Below are positions 51,244 through 60,743 of a DNA stretch of 64,000 nt, one piece after another (within the stretch, counting starts at the first letter, position 1; the number at the start of each line of letters is the position of its first letter). A model generated the notes under the pieces. That model worked only from the letters and a program-made list of their open reading frames with translations. It did not search any database and was not told the origin of the DNA. The position numbers were made by a program, and so were the translations under genes. Source of the DNA: Luteimonas mephitis DSM 12574 (GTDB lineage Bacteria; Pseudomonadota; Gammaproteobacteria; Xanthomonadales; Xanthomonadaceae); NCBI RefSeq assembly GCF_000422305.1, contig NZ_KE383817.1, positions 338,429-402,428 of the forward strand, written 5' to 3'.

Positions 51244-52530
51244 TCATGAATCGCCGGTCGCCAGCGACTGCAGCGCCTCGGCGGCGGTATGGAACGAGCC
51301 GAAGACCAGGACCCGGTCGCCGCGGTGCGCGTGGGCGAGCGCCGCCGACAGCGCAGCGGCGACGGTCGGGTGGCGGTCGCCGCGGCCGGCTGCAGTGCCT
51401 GCCAGGCGCGCGGCCAGCGCATCGACCGACGTGCCCCGCGGCCCGGACGATTCGAGCCCGGCGAGGAACCAGCCATCGACGCGCTCGCCGATCGCCGCCA
51501 CCACGCCGGATGCGTCCTTGTCGCCGAGCGCGGCATAGACCGCCAGGCAGCGACCGGCGGCCGGCACCGCGTCCAGCCAGGCGGCCAGTTCGCGCGCGGC
51601 CTGCGGGTTGTGGCCGACGTCGACCACGACCTCCACGCCACTGCGTTCGAACACCTGCAGGCGCCCGGGCAGGCGCGCCGCCGCCACGCCCTGCGCCCAC
51701 GCGTCGTCGGGGATCGTGGCGTCCAGCGCGCGCAGCGCGGCGATGGCGGCGGCGGCGTTGCGCAGCTGCACCGGCGCGGCGAGCGCCGGCAGCGGCAGCT
51801 CCAGTTCGCAGCCGACCTCGCGCCAGCGCCAGCGGGCGTCGTCGATCCGTTCGAAGAAGAAATCGTTGCCGGCGCGCCAGGTCGATGCGCCGATCGCGTA
51901 GGCATGGCCGAGCACGCTGGAAGGCGGATCGTCCTCGCCCAGCACCAGCGGCTTCCACGCCCGCGCGATGCCGGCTTTCTCGAACCCGATCTGCTCGCGG
52001 TCGTTGCCGAGCCAGCCCTGGTGGTCAAGGTCGACCGTGGTGATCACCGCCACGTCCGCATCGACCACGTTGACCGCGTCCAGCCGCCCGCCGAGGCCGA
52101 CTTCGAGGATCGCCAGGTCAAGAGTGCTGCGTTCGAACAGCCACAGCGCTGCGAGCGTGCCGTATTCGAAATAGGTCAGCGCGACTGCCCTGCCCTTGCC
52201 CGTCCGCGCGGCCTCGACCGCGGCGAACGCCGCCACCAGCGAGGCATCGTCGACGTCATGGCCATCGATGCGCACGCGCTCGTTGTAGGCCAGCAGGTGC
52301 GGCGAGGTGTAGGCACCCACCTTCCATCCGGCCGCGCGCGCGATCGCCTCGATGAACGCGACCGTCGAACCCTTGCCGTTGGTGCCGCCGACGGTGATGA
52401 CATGCCGCGCGGCGCGACCGAGCTGCATGCGCGCGGCGACCTCGCGCACGCGCTCCAGGCCCATGTCGATGGGCCGGGGATTCTGGCGCTCGATGTAGGC
52501 GAGCCAGTCGGCGAGGGTGGTCGGAGGCAT
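51244..52530 (-). CDS. folC: Bifunctional folylpolyglutamate/dihydrofolate synthase
   Basis: 428 aa, ATG at 52530. Mur-ligase-type P-loop ITVGGTNGKGSTVAFIE near residue 47, the SPHLLAYNERVRIDG motif, FEYGTLAALWLF, LDLAILEVGLGGRLDAVN and TTVDLDHQGWLGNDREQIGFEKAGI. Adds glutamate to dihydropteroate and folates with ATP. First gene of the leftward folC-dedD-purF series. Confidence 0.95.
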   Translation of the reverse strand: MPPTTLADWLAYIERQNPRPIDMGLERVREVAARMQLGRAARHVITVGGTNGKGSTVAFIEAIARAAGWKVGAYTSPHLLAYNERVRIDGHDVDDASLVAAFAAVEAARTGKGRAVALTYFEYGTLAALWLFERSTLDLAILEVGLGGRLDAVNVVDADVAVITTVDLDHQGWLGNDREQIGFEKAGIARAWKPLVLGEDDPPSSVLGHAYAIGASTWRAGNDFFFERIDDARWRWREVGCELELPLPALAAPVQLRNAAAAIAALRALDATIPDDAWAQGVAAARLPGRLQVFERSGVEVVVDVGHNPQAARELAAWLDAVPAAGRCLAVYAALGDKDASGVVAAIGERVDGWFLAGLESSGPRGTSVDALAARLAGTAAGRGDRHPTVAAALSAALAHAHRGDRVLVFGSFHTAAEALQSLATGDS

Positions 52531-52653
52531 GGAGGGCGGACACGGAAGTGGAATGGAGTGGGAATAGCGTAGCGCCGTGGCCGTCATTCTCCCTCGCGGC
52601 CCGTCCGACGCCATGAACAGGCGAGGCGTGTCCCGGATCGCCCCACCTGCACG

Positions 52654-53298
52654 CTACAGCGCCCGATGCACCGCCTCCCCGAAGAACGGCGTGTGGTGAG
52701 AACAGTCGTTGAGGCGGACCACGTCGAGGTGGTCGACGTCACGGCCTTCGAGCAGGTTCAACGTGGTCGGCGCCTGGCGGAAACTCCACAGGCGCGCCAG
52801 CGGGATGCCGAGCACGTGGCACAGCAGGACACGGTTGACCGCATCGTGGGCGACCACCAGCGCGGTGTCATCCTGGCCGAGGCCCGCGACGGCGCGTGCC
52901 AGCGCCGGCCACGCACGATCGAACACGTGCTGCAGCGATTCGCCGCCGGGCATCAGCACTTCGTGCGGACTGTCGCGCCAGGCCAGCAGGCGCTGCGGAT
53001 CGCGCTCGCCGATCTCGGCGGCGAGCAGGCCTTCCCAGGTGCCGTGGGCGATCTCCATCAGCCCCGGGTCGATGGACAGCATGCCCATGCGCGTTTCGCC
53101 GAGCGCGAGTTCGGCGGTACGGCGCGCACGCGACAGCGGCGAGGCGACGGCGCGATCGATGCGCACATCGCGCAGGCGCTCGCCCAGTGCGCGCGCCTGC
53201 GCTTCGCCGACCGGTGACAGCGCGATGTCCTCCTGGCCCTGGTAGCGGCCTTCGGCGTTCCACGGCGTTTCGCCGTGGCGGGCGAGCAGGATTTTCAT
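52654..53298 (-). CDS. Histidine phosphatase family protein
   Basis: 214 aa, ATG at 53298. LLARHGETPWNAEGRYQGQEDIALSPVGEAQA with the catalytic RHG motif and LVVAHDAVNRVLLCH with the second His. Cobalamin-pathway or nucleotide phosphatases of this size (CobC-like) have the same layout, and phosphoglycerate mutase-like relatives too; substrate is not decided. Codirectional with folC, 123 bases upstream of it. Confidence 0.88.
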   Translation of the reverse strand: MKILLARHGETPWNAEGRYQGQEDIALSPVGEAQARALGERLRDVRIDRAVASPLSRARRTAELALGETRMGMLSIDPGLMEIAHGTWEGLLAAEIGERDPQRLLAWRDSPHEVLMPGGESLQHVFDRAWPALARAVAGLGQDDTALVVAHDAVNRVLLCHVLGIPLARLWSFRQAPTTLNLLEGRDVDHLDVVRLNDCSHHTPFFGEAVHRAL

Positions 53299-53642
53299 GA
53301 GGTTCGGCGACTCCGCACGGGGCGGCGGCAGCGTAGCAGACCCGCAGCCGGCGCCGGCCGGGTGCAGCACGAAGAAGCGGGGAGCGGGAAAGCCGCTCCT
53401 GCGCAAAGGGATCGCGGAGCGGCGCGCGGGCACGAGCGTGCAACCGGCGCAATCGCGGCGTGACCGGCTGCGCAAACCGCGCATGGTGCGATGCGGCGAC
53501 GCGCAGATTTGACCGCCGGCTAACTTCCCGTCTTCCAGTTTGACGCGGCCGGCGACGATGCCGGTGGCCTGGAAGGCAGTCGTGGCGCAGCTCTGTCGCG
53601 CATGTCGTCCAGCCTTCTCCTCCAATCACGGGAAACTTAAGC
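53299..53642. other. 344-base intergenic stretch
   Basis: No supported gene. Only weak similarity to the GGAGCGG repeat family is visible (around 53380-53425: GGAGCGGGAAAGCCGCTCCT and GGAGCGGCGC). The last 60 bases carry the leader and ribosome-binding site (GGGAAAC) of the small secreted gene at 53643. Confidence 0.5.
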
Positions 53643-53861
53643 ATGCGCACCAGACTTGCCATCACCCTCGGCCTTGCCATCGCCATGGCGGCCGGCATTG
53701 CCATCGCCAGGCCCAACAACGGCGACCTCGGGGTCTATCTCGATGACGGCGGCAACGTCGTCGGCACCTTCTCGGTCAGCTGCAACGGCGTCTTCGGCTA
53801 CAGCGGTACGCGCACCAGCCACCCGGTGACCAACGGCCACCTGATGTGCAACCTGCGCTGA
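53643..53861 (+). CDS. Small secreted protein
   Basis: 72 aa, ATG at 53643 with CGGGAAAC upstream. Signal peptide TRLAITLGLAIAMAAGIAIA. The mature part of about 50 residues has GVYLDDGGNVVGTFSVSCNGVFGYSG and ends GHLMCNLR, two Cys that can pair. Resembles the small DUF6289-type secreted proteins, but this is not sure. Followed by a strong terminator. Confidence 0.65.
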   Translation: MRTRLAITLGLAIAMAAGIAIARPNNGDLGVYLDDGGNVVGTFSVSCNGVFGYSGTRTSHPVTNGHLMCNLR

Positions 53862-53887
53862 CCGGCGCCTCGTAACGCACAAGATGA

Positions 53888-53911
53888 AACGGCGGCCCCA
53901 GGGCCGCCGTT
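53888..53911. terminator. Bidirectional terminator
   Basis: AACGGCGGCCC, loop CAG, GGCCGCCGTT between two convergent genes (plus: small secreted protein; minus: S46 peptidase). Confidence 0.75.
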
Positions 53912-53934
53912 CCTTCATTCCGCGGCGCGCGCGA

Positions 53935-56118
53935 TCAGCGCTTCGCGCGCGGCGCCAGGCCGAGTTCCTCCAGCACCTGCGGCGCCGGGTAGACCTCCTG
54001 CATGATCCAGCGGATGTAGCGGCTGTCGACCGAGATCATCCGCGTCATCTCCGGGTCGAACACCCAGTTCGACACCACCGCTTCCCAGTTCATGTCGAAC
54101 GCCAGGCCCACCAGCCGCCCGCGCGCGTCCATCACCGGGGAACCGGAGTTGCCGCCGGTGATGTCGAGGTCGGAGAGGAAGTTCACCGGCACCGTGCCCA
54201 GGCGCTTGTCGGCCAGACCGCCGTAGCGCTTGGCCTTGACCGCGTCCACCAGCGCCTGCGGCGAATCGAACGGCTCCTTGCCGGTGGTCTTCGCCGCCAC
54301 CTGCTCCAGCGTGGTGAACGGCAGCTGCTTCGCACCGTTGAGCTTGGTGTACGGCTGCACGTGGCCGAAGGTGATGCGCAGCGAGCTGTTGGCATCCGGA
54401 TAGACCGCCTCGCCCTTGCTCTGGCGATAGTCGGCCACCGCCTTCAGGTACACCGGCCGGGCCAGCAGTGCGTCGCCGGCGCGCGCCTTGCGCGCGTCTT
54501 CGCGCGCGAGCAGCGACGGCATCACCGCGACCGCGTACTGGATCGCGGGATCCTTGCTCGCCTCGAAGTCCTTGCGCGAGGCTGCGAACCAGCGCAGGCG
54601 TTCGTCGGTGTCGCCGAGTTTGGTCTTCGCCAGCTTGTCGATGGCGCGCCCGACGTGCTTGTCGTCGCTTCCGCCGAGCCACTTGTCGAGCGCGGCGTCA
54701 CGCTGCGCCTCCGGCAGCGCGATGTACTGCTGCAGCCAGTAGCGCTGCAGCTGGCGATCCATCTCCGGCACGTAGCGGCGCTCCATCTGCTTCATCGCGC
54801 CCTCGATGGAGGCATCGTCGCGGTCCTGGTAACCGGCTTCGCGCTGCGCGTCGGGCTTCTCGTGCTCGATCGCGCGGCGATACAGCGTGAGCGCAACGTC
54901 GACCACGCCGGTGTTGTCGAAGCGCGAGACGATCAGGTCGCGCTCGCGCGTGGCGCGGGCGTCTGCGGCCAGCGCCACCAGCCTTTCGTGCGCTTCGAGC
55001 GCCGGCTTGCCGGCGTCGCCCTGGCCGCGCAGCCAGTCGAGCACTGCGGCTTCCTCGCTGCGCTTGCGCGCGGCGGCGTCGATGCGCTCGAAGCCCTCCA
55101 CCTGGCCAGCGTAGTTCTTCATCGTGTTTTCCCAGCCGCGCACGGTGCTGGCGTACTTCACCGCGATGTCCGGGTCCTTGATGCCGGCCGCGTCGACCAG
55201 CGCCGCGAGCTGGCGGTAGTGCCTGGCGATCGCCGGATAGCTCCAGCCAGCGGCGTTGTCGAACTCGTCCGCCAGCGCATACCGGCTGGTGACGCCGGGA
55301 TAGCCGGCGACCATGACGAAATCACCCGCACCCAGCGGCTTGTCGGCGAACTTCAGCCAGTGCTTCGGCTGGTAGGGCACGTTGTCCTGCGCATATGCGG
55401 CGGGCTTGCCATCCTTGCCGACGTAGGCGCGGTAGAACGAGAAGTCGCCGGTGTGGCGCGGCCACATCCAGTTGTCGATGTCGCCGCCGAAGGCGCCGAC
55501 GCTGCCCGGCGGCGCGTAGACCAGGCGCACGTCGCGGATTTCCAGGTTCTTGAACAGGCGATAGGTATTGCCGCCGGCGAAGCTGTACAGGCGGCAGCGG
55601 TAACCGCCGCCTTCCTCGCAGCTGGCGACCAGTTGCTTCTCGATGTCGTCCAGCGCGTTGGCGCGCGCGAGCGCGTCGGGCGCGGCGGTGATCGCGGCGT
55701 CGACCCTGGCAGTCACGTCCTCGATCGATTCGAGCGCGTAGATGCGCGCGTTCGGCCCGGCGGACAGTTCGTCGCTCCGCTGCGCGGCGTTGAAACCGTC
55801 GGTCATCAGGTTGCGATCGGGCGTGGAGTTCAGCTGGATCGCGCCGTAGGCGCAGTGGTGGTTGGTGACCACCAGGCCCTGCTTTGACACGAAGCTCGCG
55901 GTGCAGCCGCCGAGCGAGACCACCGCGCCCATCGGGTCGCCGGTGAGGTCGGCCAGGTCGTCCGGATCGAGCTTGAGCCCGGCCTTCTTCAGCGTCCTGG
56001 AGATCTCCGGCAACTGCTGCGGGACCCACATGCCCTCGCCGGCCCGGGCCGTGCCCGGCGCGGCGATGGCCAGCGTTGCCAGTGCCGCGGTCGCCGCGGC
56101 CAGAATCGTCATTCGCAT
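53935..56118 (-). CDS. S46 family dipeptidyl-peptidase, paralogue 1
   Basis: 727 aa, ATG at 56118. Signal peptide MTILAAATAALATLAIAAPGTARA, mature start EGMWVPQQLP. Chymotrypsin-fold catalytic residues: VVTNHHCAYGAIQ (His87/88), WMWPRHTGDFSFYRAYV, GYPGVTSRY and TGGNSGSPVMDARGRLVGLAFDMNWEA (Ser). The residue 18 after the nucleophilic Ser, which in DPP7 is Gly and in DPP11 Arg, is Met here. Removes dipeptides from peptide N termini in the periplasm. Third gene of the leftward array. Confidence 0.93.
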   Translation of the reverse strand: MRMTILAAATAALATLAIAAPGTARAGEGMWVPQQLPEISRTLKKAGLKLDPDDLADLTGDPMGAVVSLGGCTASFVSKQGLVVTNHHCAYGAIQLNSTPDRNLMTDGFNAAQRSDELSAGPNARIYALESIEDVTARVDAAITAAPDALARANALDDIEKQLVASCEEGGGYRCRLYSFAGGNTYRLFKNLEIRDVRLVYAPPGSVGAFGGDIDNWMWPRHTGDFSFYRAYVGKDGKPAAYAQDNVPYQPKHWLKFADKPLGAGDFVMVAGYPGVTSRYALADEFDNAAGWSYPAIARHYRQLAALVDAAGIKDPDIAVKYASTVRGWENTMKNYAGQVEGFERIDAAARKRSEEAAVLDWLRGQGDAGKPALEAHERLVALAADARATRERDLIVSRFDNTGVVDVALTLYRRAIEHEKPDAQREAGYQDRDDASIEGAMKQMERRYVPEMDRQLQRYWLQQYIALPEAQRDAALDKWLGGSDDKHVGRAIDKLAKTKLGDTDERLRWFAASRKDFEASKDPAIQYAVAVMPSLLAREDARKARAGDALLARPVYLKAVADYRQSKGEAVYPDANSSLRITFGHVQPYTKLNGAKQLPFTTLEQVAAKTTGKEPFDSPQALVDAVKAKRYGGLADKRLGTVPVNFLSDLDITGGNSGSPVMDARGRLVGLAFDMNWEAVVSNWVFDPEMTRMISVDSRYIRWIMQEVYPAPQVLEELGLAPRAKR

Positions 56119-56198
56119 GTTCTCTTCCTGCTTTCAGATCGTTGTGGTGCAAAACGTGTCGGATGGATCCGCGCGGTGCATCGGATCCGCTGCCCGCC

Positions 56199-58352
56199 CT
56201 ATTCGGCCGGCAGGCGCATTTCCTCCAGCAGCTGCGGCGCCGGGTAGACCTTGGCCAGCAGCCAGCGCAGGTAGCGCACGTCGACGTGGATCGCGCGCTT
56301 GTAGCGCGGGTCGTACATCCAGCTGGCGCTGACCGCCTCCCAGTTGCTGTCGAAGTTCAGCCCGATCAGGCGTCCGTTCGCATCCATTACCGGCGAGCCG
56401 GAGTTGCCGCCGGTCGTGTCAAGGTTGGTGAGGAAGTTGACGGTCTGCGTCCCGAGGACCGGGTCGGCGGTGCTGCCGAAGTCGCCCTTGGCGATCGCGT
56501 CGCGCAGCGGCTTCGGTGCGTCGAACGGAACCACGCCGGTGTGCTTCTCGACGATGCCCTGCACCGTGGTCAGCGGCGTGTAGTGCACGCCGTCGCGCGG
56601 GTCGAGCGAACTCACCTTGCCGTAGCTCACGCGCAGGGTGGAGTTGGCGTCGGGGTACACCGCGCGGCCCTGCGACTGGCGATAGCCGATCAGCGCGCGC
56701 ATGTAGGCCGGGCGCAGGCGCAGCAGCTCGCCTTCCTGCGCCTTGTCGACGTCCTCGATGCGCAGTTCGGCCGGCAGCAGTTTTGCTGCGGCCTGCACGA
56801 GCGGGTCGGCGGAAGCGGCGACGTCCGCTGGCGGCGCGGCGAGCAGGCGCAGGCGCTCGGCCTCGTCGCCCAGCTTCGTGCCGGCATACAGCGTATCGAG
56901 CGCTGCCTTCGCCTTCGCAGTGTCGTTGCCGAACACGGCGTCGACCTCGGCGATGCGCTGGTCGGCCGGCAACTTGTAGTAGCGCGCCAGCAGTTCGGCC
57001 AGCACGGCCTTCTCCACCGCCGGGTCGTAACGACGCTGGGCCTGCTTGAGCGAGGCTTCGATCAAGGCTTCGTCGCGCTGCTGGTAGCCGCGCTCGCGCT
57101 CGGGATCCGGCTTGCCGCGCTCGGACGCCAGCCGCTGCAGCTGCAGCGCGGACTTGAGCAGCTGGGTCTGCGAGCGCATCGTCGCGAACAGGGTGTCCCG
57201 CTCGCGGGTGGCGTGCGACTGCGCGATCACCGCCTGCGCGGCGTCGATGTCGGCGCGGGTGGCGGCAGCATCGGGCTGCGGCGCGAGCCAGGCCAGCATC
57301 GCGGCCTCGTCCTTCGCCTTCACGTCGACGGCGGCGCTGCGGCGCAGGCCGTCGAGTTCGCCCTGCGCCCGCTTGAGGCCGTTCTTCAGGCTCGCCAGCT
57401 GCGAGGCGTAGCGCACGCCGGCATCGGCATTGCCGGCAGCGGCGCGCTCGATCGTGTCGATCAGCGAACCGTACAGGTCGATGCGCGCCGGCAGCTGCGA
57501 CTGCACCTGGTCGGCGAACTCGGCGGCGCTGCGGTGGCGGAAGGTGCGGCCCGGATAGCCGGCCAGCATGGCGAAATCGCCCTCGGCGACCGGGTCGGTC
57601 GAGACCTCGAGGAATGCCTTCGGCCGGTACGGCACGTTGTCCTGCGAGAACGGCGCGGGCTTGCCGTCCTTGCCGACGTAGGCGCGGTAGAAAGCGAAGT
57701 CGCCGCTGTGGCGCGGCCACATGAAGTTGTCGATTTCGTCGCCGTAGCTGCCGATCGATTCCGGCGGCGCGTAGACCAGGCGGATGTCCTTCAGCTCCAG
57801 CTGCCTGATCAGGTAGAAATCGGTGCCGTAGTACATGTTGGCGACGCTGCAGCGGTAGCCGGCGTCCTGTTCGCACTCGGCCACGACGGCCTTGCTCGCC
57901 GCGTCGACTGCATCGTAGTAGGCGCGGCCGGTCTTGCCACGCGCATCCGCGAGGATGCGGTCGGTGATGCGGTCGAACGATTCGGTCACCAGCACGCGCG
58001 CGGCCGGCCCGGCGGACACTTCCTGCGCGCGCGTGGCGGCATTGAAGCCGTTGGCGATCAGGTTGTTTTCCGGCGTCGAGTTGAGCTGGATCGCGCCGTA
58101 GGCGCAGTGGTGGTTGGTCACCACGAGACCCTGCTTTGATACGAAGCTCGCGGTGCAGCCGCCGAGCGAGACCACCGCGCTCATCGGCGGTCTGGTCAGG
58201 TCGGCGAGGTCCTTCGGGTCGCCCTTGAAACCGGCGGCTTCAAGCTGCGCGGAAATCTCCGGCAGCTGCGACGGCATCCACATGCCCTCGTCGGCGTGGG
58301 CGCCGAGCGACAGCCCGGCGACGGATGCGAGCAGTGCGCTGCGCAGTGCCAT
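56199..58352 (-). CDS. S46 family dipeptidyl-peptidase, paralogue 2
   Basis: 717 aa, ATG at 58352 with GGGAGCATTGAAC upstream (an ATG at 58379 exists but overlaps the previous stop). Signal peptide ALLASVAGLSLGAHA, mature start DEGMWMPSQLP. VVTNHHCAYGAIQ, WPRHSGDFAFYRAYV and TGGNSGSPVMDANGRLIGLNFDSNWEA are intact. Specificity position: Ser. In the array, 80 bases separate it from paralogue 1 and 19 from paralogue 3. Substrate preference unclear. Confidence 0.93.
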   Translation of the reverse strand: MALRSALLASVAGLSLGAHADEGMWMPSQLPEISAQLEAAGFKGDPKDLADLTRPPMSAVVSLGGCTASFVSKQGLVVTNHHCAYGAIQLNSTPENNLIANGFNAATRAQEVSAGPAARVLVTESFDRITDRILADARGKTGRAYYDAVDAASKAVVAECEQDAGYRCSVANMYYGTDFYLIRQLELKDIRLVYAPPESIGSYGDEIDNFMWPRHSGDFAFYRAYVGKDGKPAPFSQDNVPYRPKAFLEVSTDPVAEGDFAMLAGYPGRTFRHRSAAEFADQVQSQLPARIDLYGSLIDTIERAAAGNADAGVRYASQLASLKNGLKRAQGELDGLRRSAAVDVKAKDEAAMLAWLAPQPDAAATRADIDAAQAVIAQSHATRERDTLFATMRSQTQLLKSALQLQRLASERGKPDPERERGYQQRDEALIEASLKQAQRRYDPAVEKAVLAELLARYYKLPADQRIAEVDAVFGNDTAKAKAALDTLYAGTKLGDEAERLRLLAAPPADVAASADPLVQAAAKLLPAELRIEDVDKAQEGELLRLRPAYMRALIGYRQSQGRAVYPDANSTLRVSYGKVSSLDPRDGVHYTPLTTVQGIVEKHTGVVPFDAPKPLRDAIAKGDFGSTADPVLGTQTVNFLTNLDTTGGNSGSPVMDANGRLIGLNFDSNWEAVSASWMYDPRYKRAIHVDVRYLRWLLAKVYPAPQLLEEMRLPAE

Positions 58353-58371
58353 GTTCAATGCTCCCTTGCCA

Positions 58372-60552
58372 TCAGTCATGCGGCAGCCCCATCTCTTCGA
58401 GCAGGCGCTCGGCGTGGTCCACTTCGTCCATCGTCCAGCGCATGTAGCGCGCGTCGACGTGGATCGAACGGGTCAACGCGGGATTGAAGATCCAGTCCGC
58501 GCTCAGGCTTTCGTAGTTGCCGTCGAACAGCAGGCCGACCAGTTCGCCGCGCGCGTTGAGCGTGGGCGAGCCGGAGTTGCCGCCGGTGGTATCGACGTCG
58601 CTGAGGAAGTTCACCGGCACGTCACCGAGTTCGTCGACGCGGTACTGCGCGCCCTTGCCCTGCGCGATCGCGTCGAGTTCGGACTGCGGCGAGATGAAGG
58701 GCTCCTTGCCGGTGGTCTTGGCGACGATGCCGGCCAGCGTGGTGAAAGGCTTCATCTCCACGCCGTCGCGGGGCGAATAGCCGCGCACGGTGCCGAAGGT
58801 GATGCGCAGCGAGCTGTTGGCATCCGGATAGACCGGACGGCCCTGCGAGGCGTTGAAGTCGATCATCGCCTGCATGTATTGCGGGCGCAGCGCCTGGATG
58901 CGGCCGGCGCGCGCCTCGCCTTCGTCCTCCAGGCGCAGGATCGCCGGCATCACCTTGGCCGCGAACTGCAGCGCAGTGTCATCGGATGCGTCGATCGCGG
59001 CCTTGTCGGCCTTCCACCACTGCAGGCGCGCGGCTTCGCCGCCCAGCTTCGAGCCGGCATAGAGCGCGTCAAGCTTCGCATCGAGGCCGGGAATGGCCTT
59101 GTCATCGGCGCCGATGCCGAGCCATGCGTCGAGTTCGGGCACGCGCTGGTCGGCCGGCACCTGGCTGGCATAGCGCTGCAGGCGCAGGGCCATGATCGCC
59201 TTGTCGACCTTGGCGTCGTAGCGCTTGTCCATCGACTTCAAACGGCCTTCCATGCGCGGCGCGTCGCGGTCCTGGAAGCCGCTCTCGCGCTCCGCATCGG
59301 GCTTGGCCTGCTCGATGGCGTTGCGGTACAGCTGCACGGCCACGCCCGCCAGCCCGCCGCCGACGGCGCTGTCGAACCACTGGTCGCGCTCGCGGGTGGC
59401 GCGCTCGGCGGCAAGCTCCTTCTCCAGCGCACCGATGGCCTGGGCCTGCGCCTTGCCGGCATCGCCGCGCCCGGCCAGCCATGCCTTCAGCTCGTCCTCG
59501 CGCGCGCGTTTCGCACCGACCGGGTCGTCCATCTTCGCGAAACCGTCGAGCTGGCCCTGGAACAGCTTCATCGCGTTGTTGAGCCCGGCGATGGTCGACG
59601 CGTACTTCAGCGCCGCGGCCTTGTCGCCCTGCGTGGTGCGGTCGATGGTGGCGAGGTAATCCTTGAGGTAGGCGACGAGCGTCGGGTATTCCCAGCTGAT
59701 CGCGTCGTTGACTTCGTCGGCGAGGCGATAGCGGTTGGTCGAGCCCGGGTAGCCGGTGACCATCACGTAGTCGCCGGCCTTCAGGTCGTCCTGGGCCACC
59801 GTGAGCCAGCTCTTGGGCTGGTACGGCACGTTGTCCTTCGAATACGCGGCCGGCTTGCCGTCCTTGCCGACATAGGCGCGCAGGAAGCTCCAGTCGCCGG
59901 TGTGGCGCGGCCACTCGAAGTTGTCCTCGTCGCCGCCGAACTTGCCGATCGACGCCGGCGGCGCGTACACCAGCCGCACGTCGCGGATCTCGAGCTGGCG
60001 GATCAGCGAGAACTGCAGGCCGCCATTGAAGTTGTAGACGTTGCAGCGCAGGCCGCCGGGCTTCTCGCACTCGGCCACCAGCGCCTTGCGGCGCGCGTCG
60101 ATGGCGTCGAAGCGGGCCTTGCCGTCCATGTCGGGGGCGAGGTCGCCGGTGACCTTGTCGGTGACGTCGCTGATGTCCTGGGTGACGTAGACGCGGGCGT
60201 TGGGATCGGCCGGCAGTTCGCCGGCGAAGTCCTTCGCCACGAAGCCGTCGGCCAACAGGTCGCGCTCGGGCGTGGAGTTGTACTGGATGGTGCCGTAGGC
60301 GCAGTGGTGGTTGGTCACCACCAGACCCCTGGGCGAGACGAAGCTGGCGGTGCAGCCGCCGAGGCTGATCACCGCGTCGAGCGGCTTGGCGGCGAGGTTG
60401 GACAGGGCTTCCGGGTTCATCTGGAGGCCGCGCGCCTTGAGCTGCGTGGCCAGTTCGGGCATCTGTTTCGGTTCCCACATGCCTTCATCGGCACTGGCGG
60501 CGGTGGACAGCAGGGCGACGGCCAGGGCCGCAGGCAGGATGCGCAGGGACAC
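58372..60552 (-). CDS. S46 family dipeptidyl-peptidase, DPP7-like (paralogue 3)
   Basis: 726 aa from a GTG at 60552 after AGGAGTGATC. Signal peptide RILPAALAVALLSTAASA, mature start DEGMWEPKQMPEL. VVTNHHCAYGTIQ, WPRHTGDWSFLRAYV, GYPGSTNRY and TGGNSGSPTLNARGELVGLLFDGNYES. The residue 18 after the Ser is Gly, as in DPP7, which accepts large hydrophobic residues at P1. First gene of the array. Confidence 0.93.
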   Translation of the reverse strand: MSLRILPAALAVALLSTAASADEGMWEPKQMPELATQLKARGLQMNPEALSNLAAKPLDAVISLGGCTASFVSPRGLVVTNHHCAYGTIQYNSTPERDLLADGFVAKDFAGELPADPNARVYVTQDISDVTDKVTGDLAPDMDGKARFDAIDARRKALVAECEKPGGLRCNVYNFNGGLQFSLIRQLEIRDVRLVYAPPASIGKFGGDEDNFEWPRHTGDWSFLRAYVGKDGKPAAYSKDNVPYQPKSWLTVAQDDLKAGDYVMVTGYPGSTNRYRLADEVNDAISWEYPTLVAYLKDYLATIDRTTQGDKAAALKYASTIAGLNNAMKLFQGQLDGFAKMDDPVGAKRAREDELKAWLAGRGDAGKAQAQAIGALEKELAAERATRERDQWFDSAVGGGLAGVAVQLYRNAIEQAKPDAERESGFQDRDAPRMEGRLKSMDKRYDAKVDKAIMALRLQRYASQVPADQRVPELDAWLGIGADDKAIPGLDAKLDALYAGSKLGGEAARLQWWKADKAAIDASDDTALQFAAKVMPAILRLEDEGEARAGRIQALRPQYMQAMIDFNASQGRPVYPDANSSLRITFGTVRGYSPRDGVEMKPFTTLAGIVAKTTGKEPFISPQSELDAIAQGKGAQYRVDELGDVPVNFLSDVDTTGGNSGSPTLNARGELVGLLFDGNYESLSADWIFNPALTRSIHVDARYMRWTMDEVDHAERLLEEMGLPHD

Positions 60553-60743
60553 GATCACTCCTAGATTCGGATGGGGACAAGGCAAACCTTGGACCTTAGC
60601 CACAGCGGGCATGCCGAGGCAAATGCCGACGGTCATGAAGGGGCCGGCATCGGGGCCGGACGGTACAATCGCGTATCCGTCCGGACTCCAGAGCCCTTCC
60701 CATGCCGCCCATCGCCAGCCAGCCCTTGCAGATCCCCTCGACC

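Noticed and set aside
53884..60564. Very long open frames on the plus strand opposite the S46 genes
   Set aside because: They mirror the codon pattern of the real genes, lack ribosome-binding sites and family motifs, and are expected from high GC at third codon positions.
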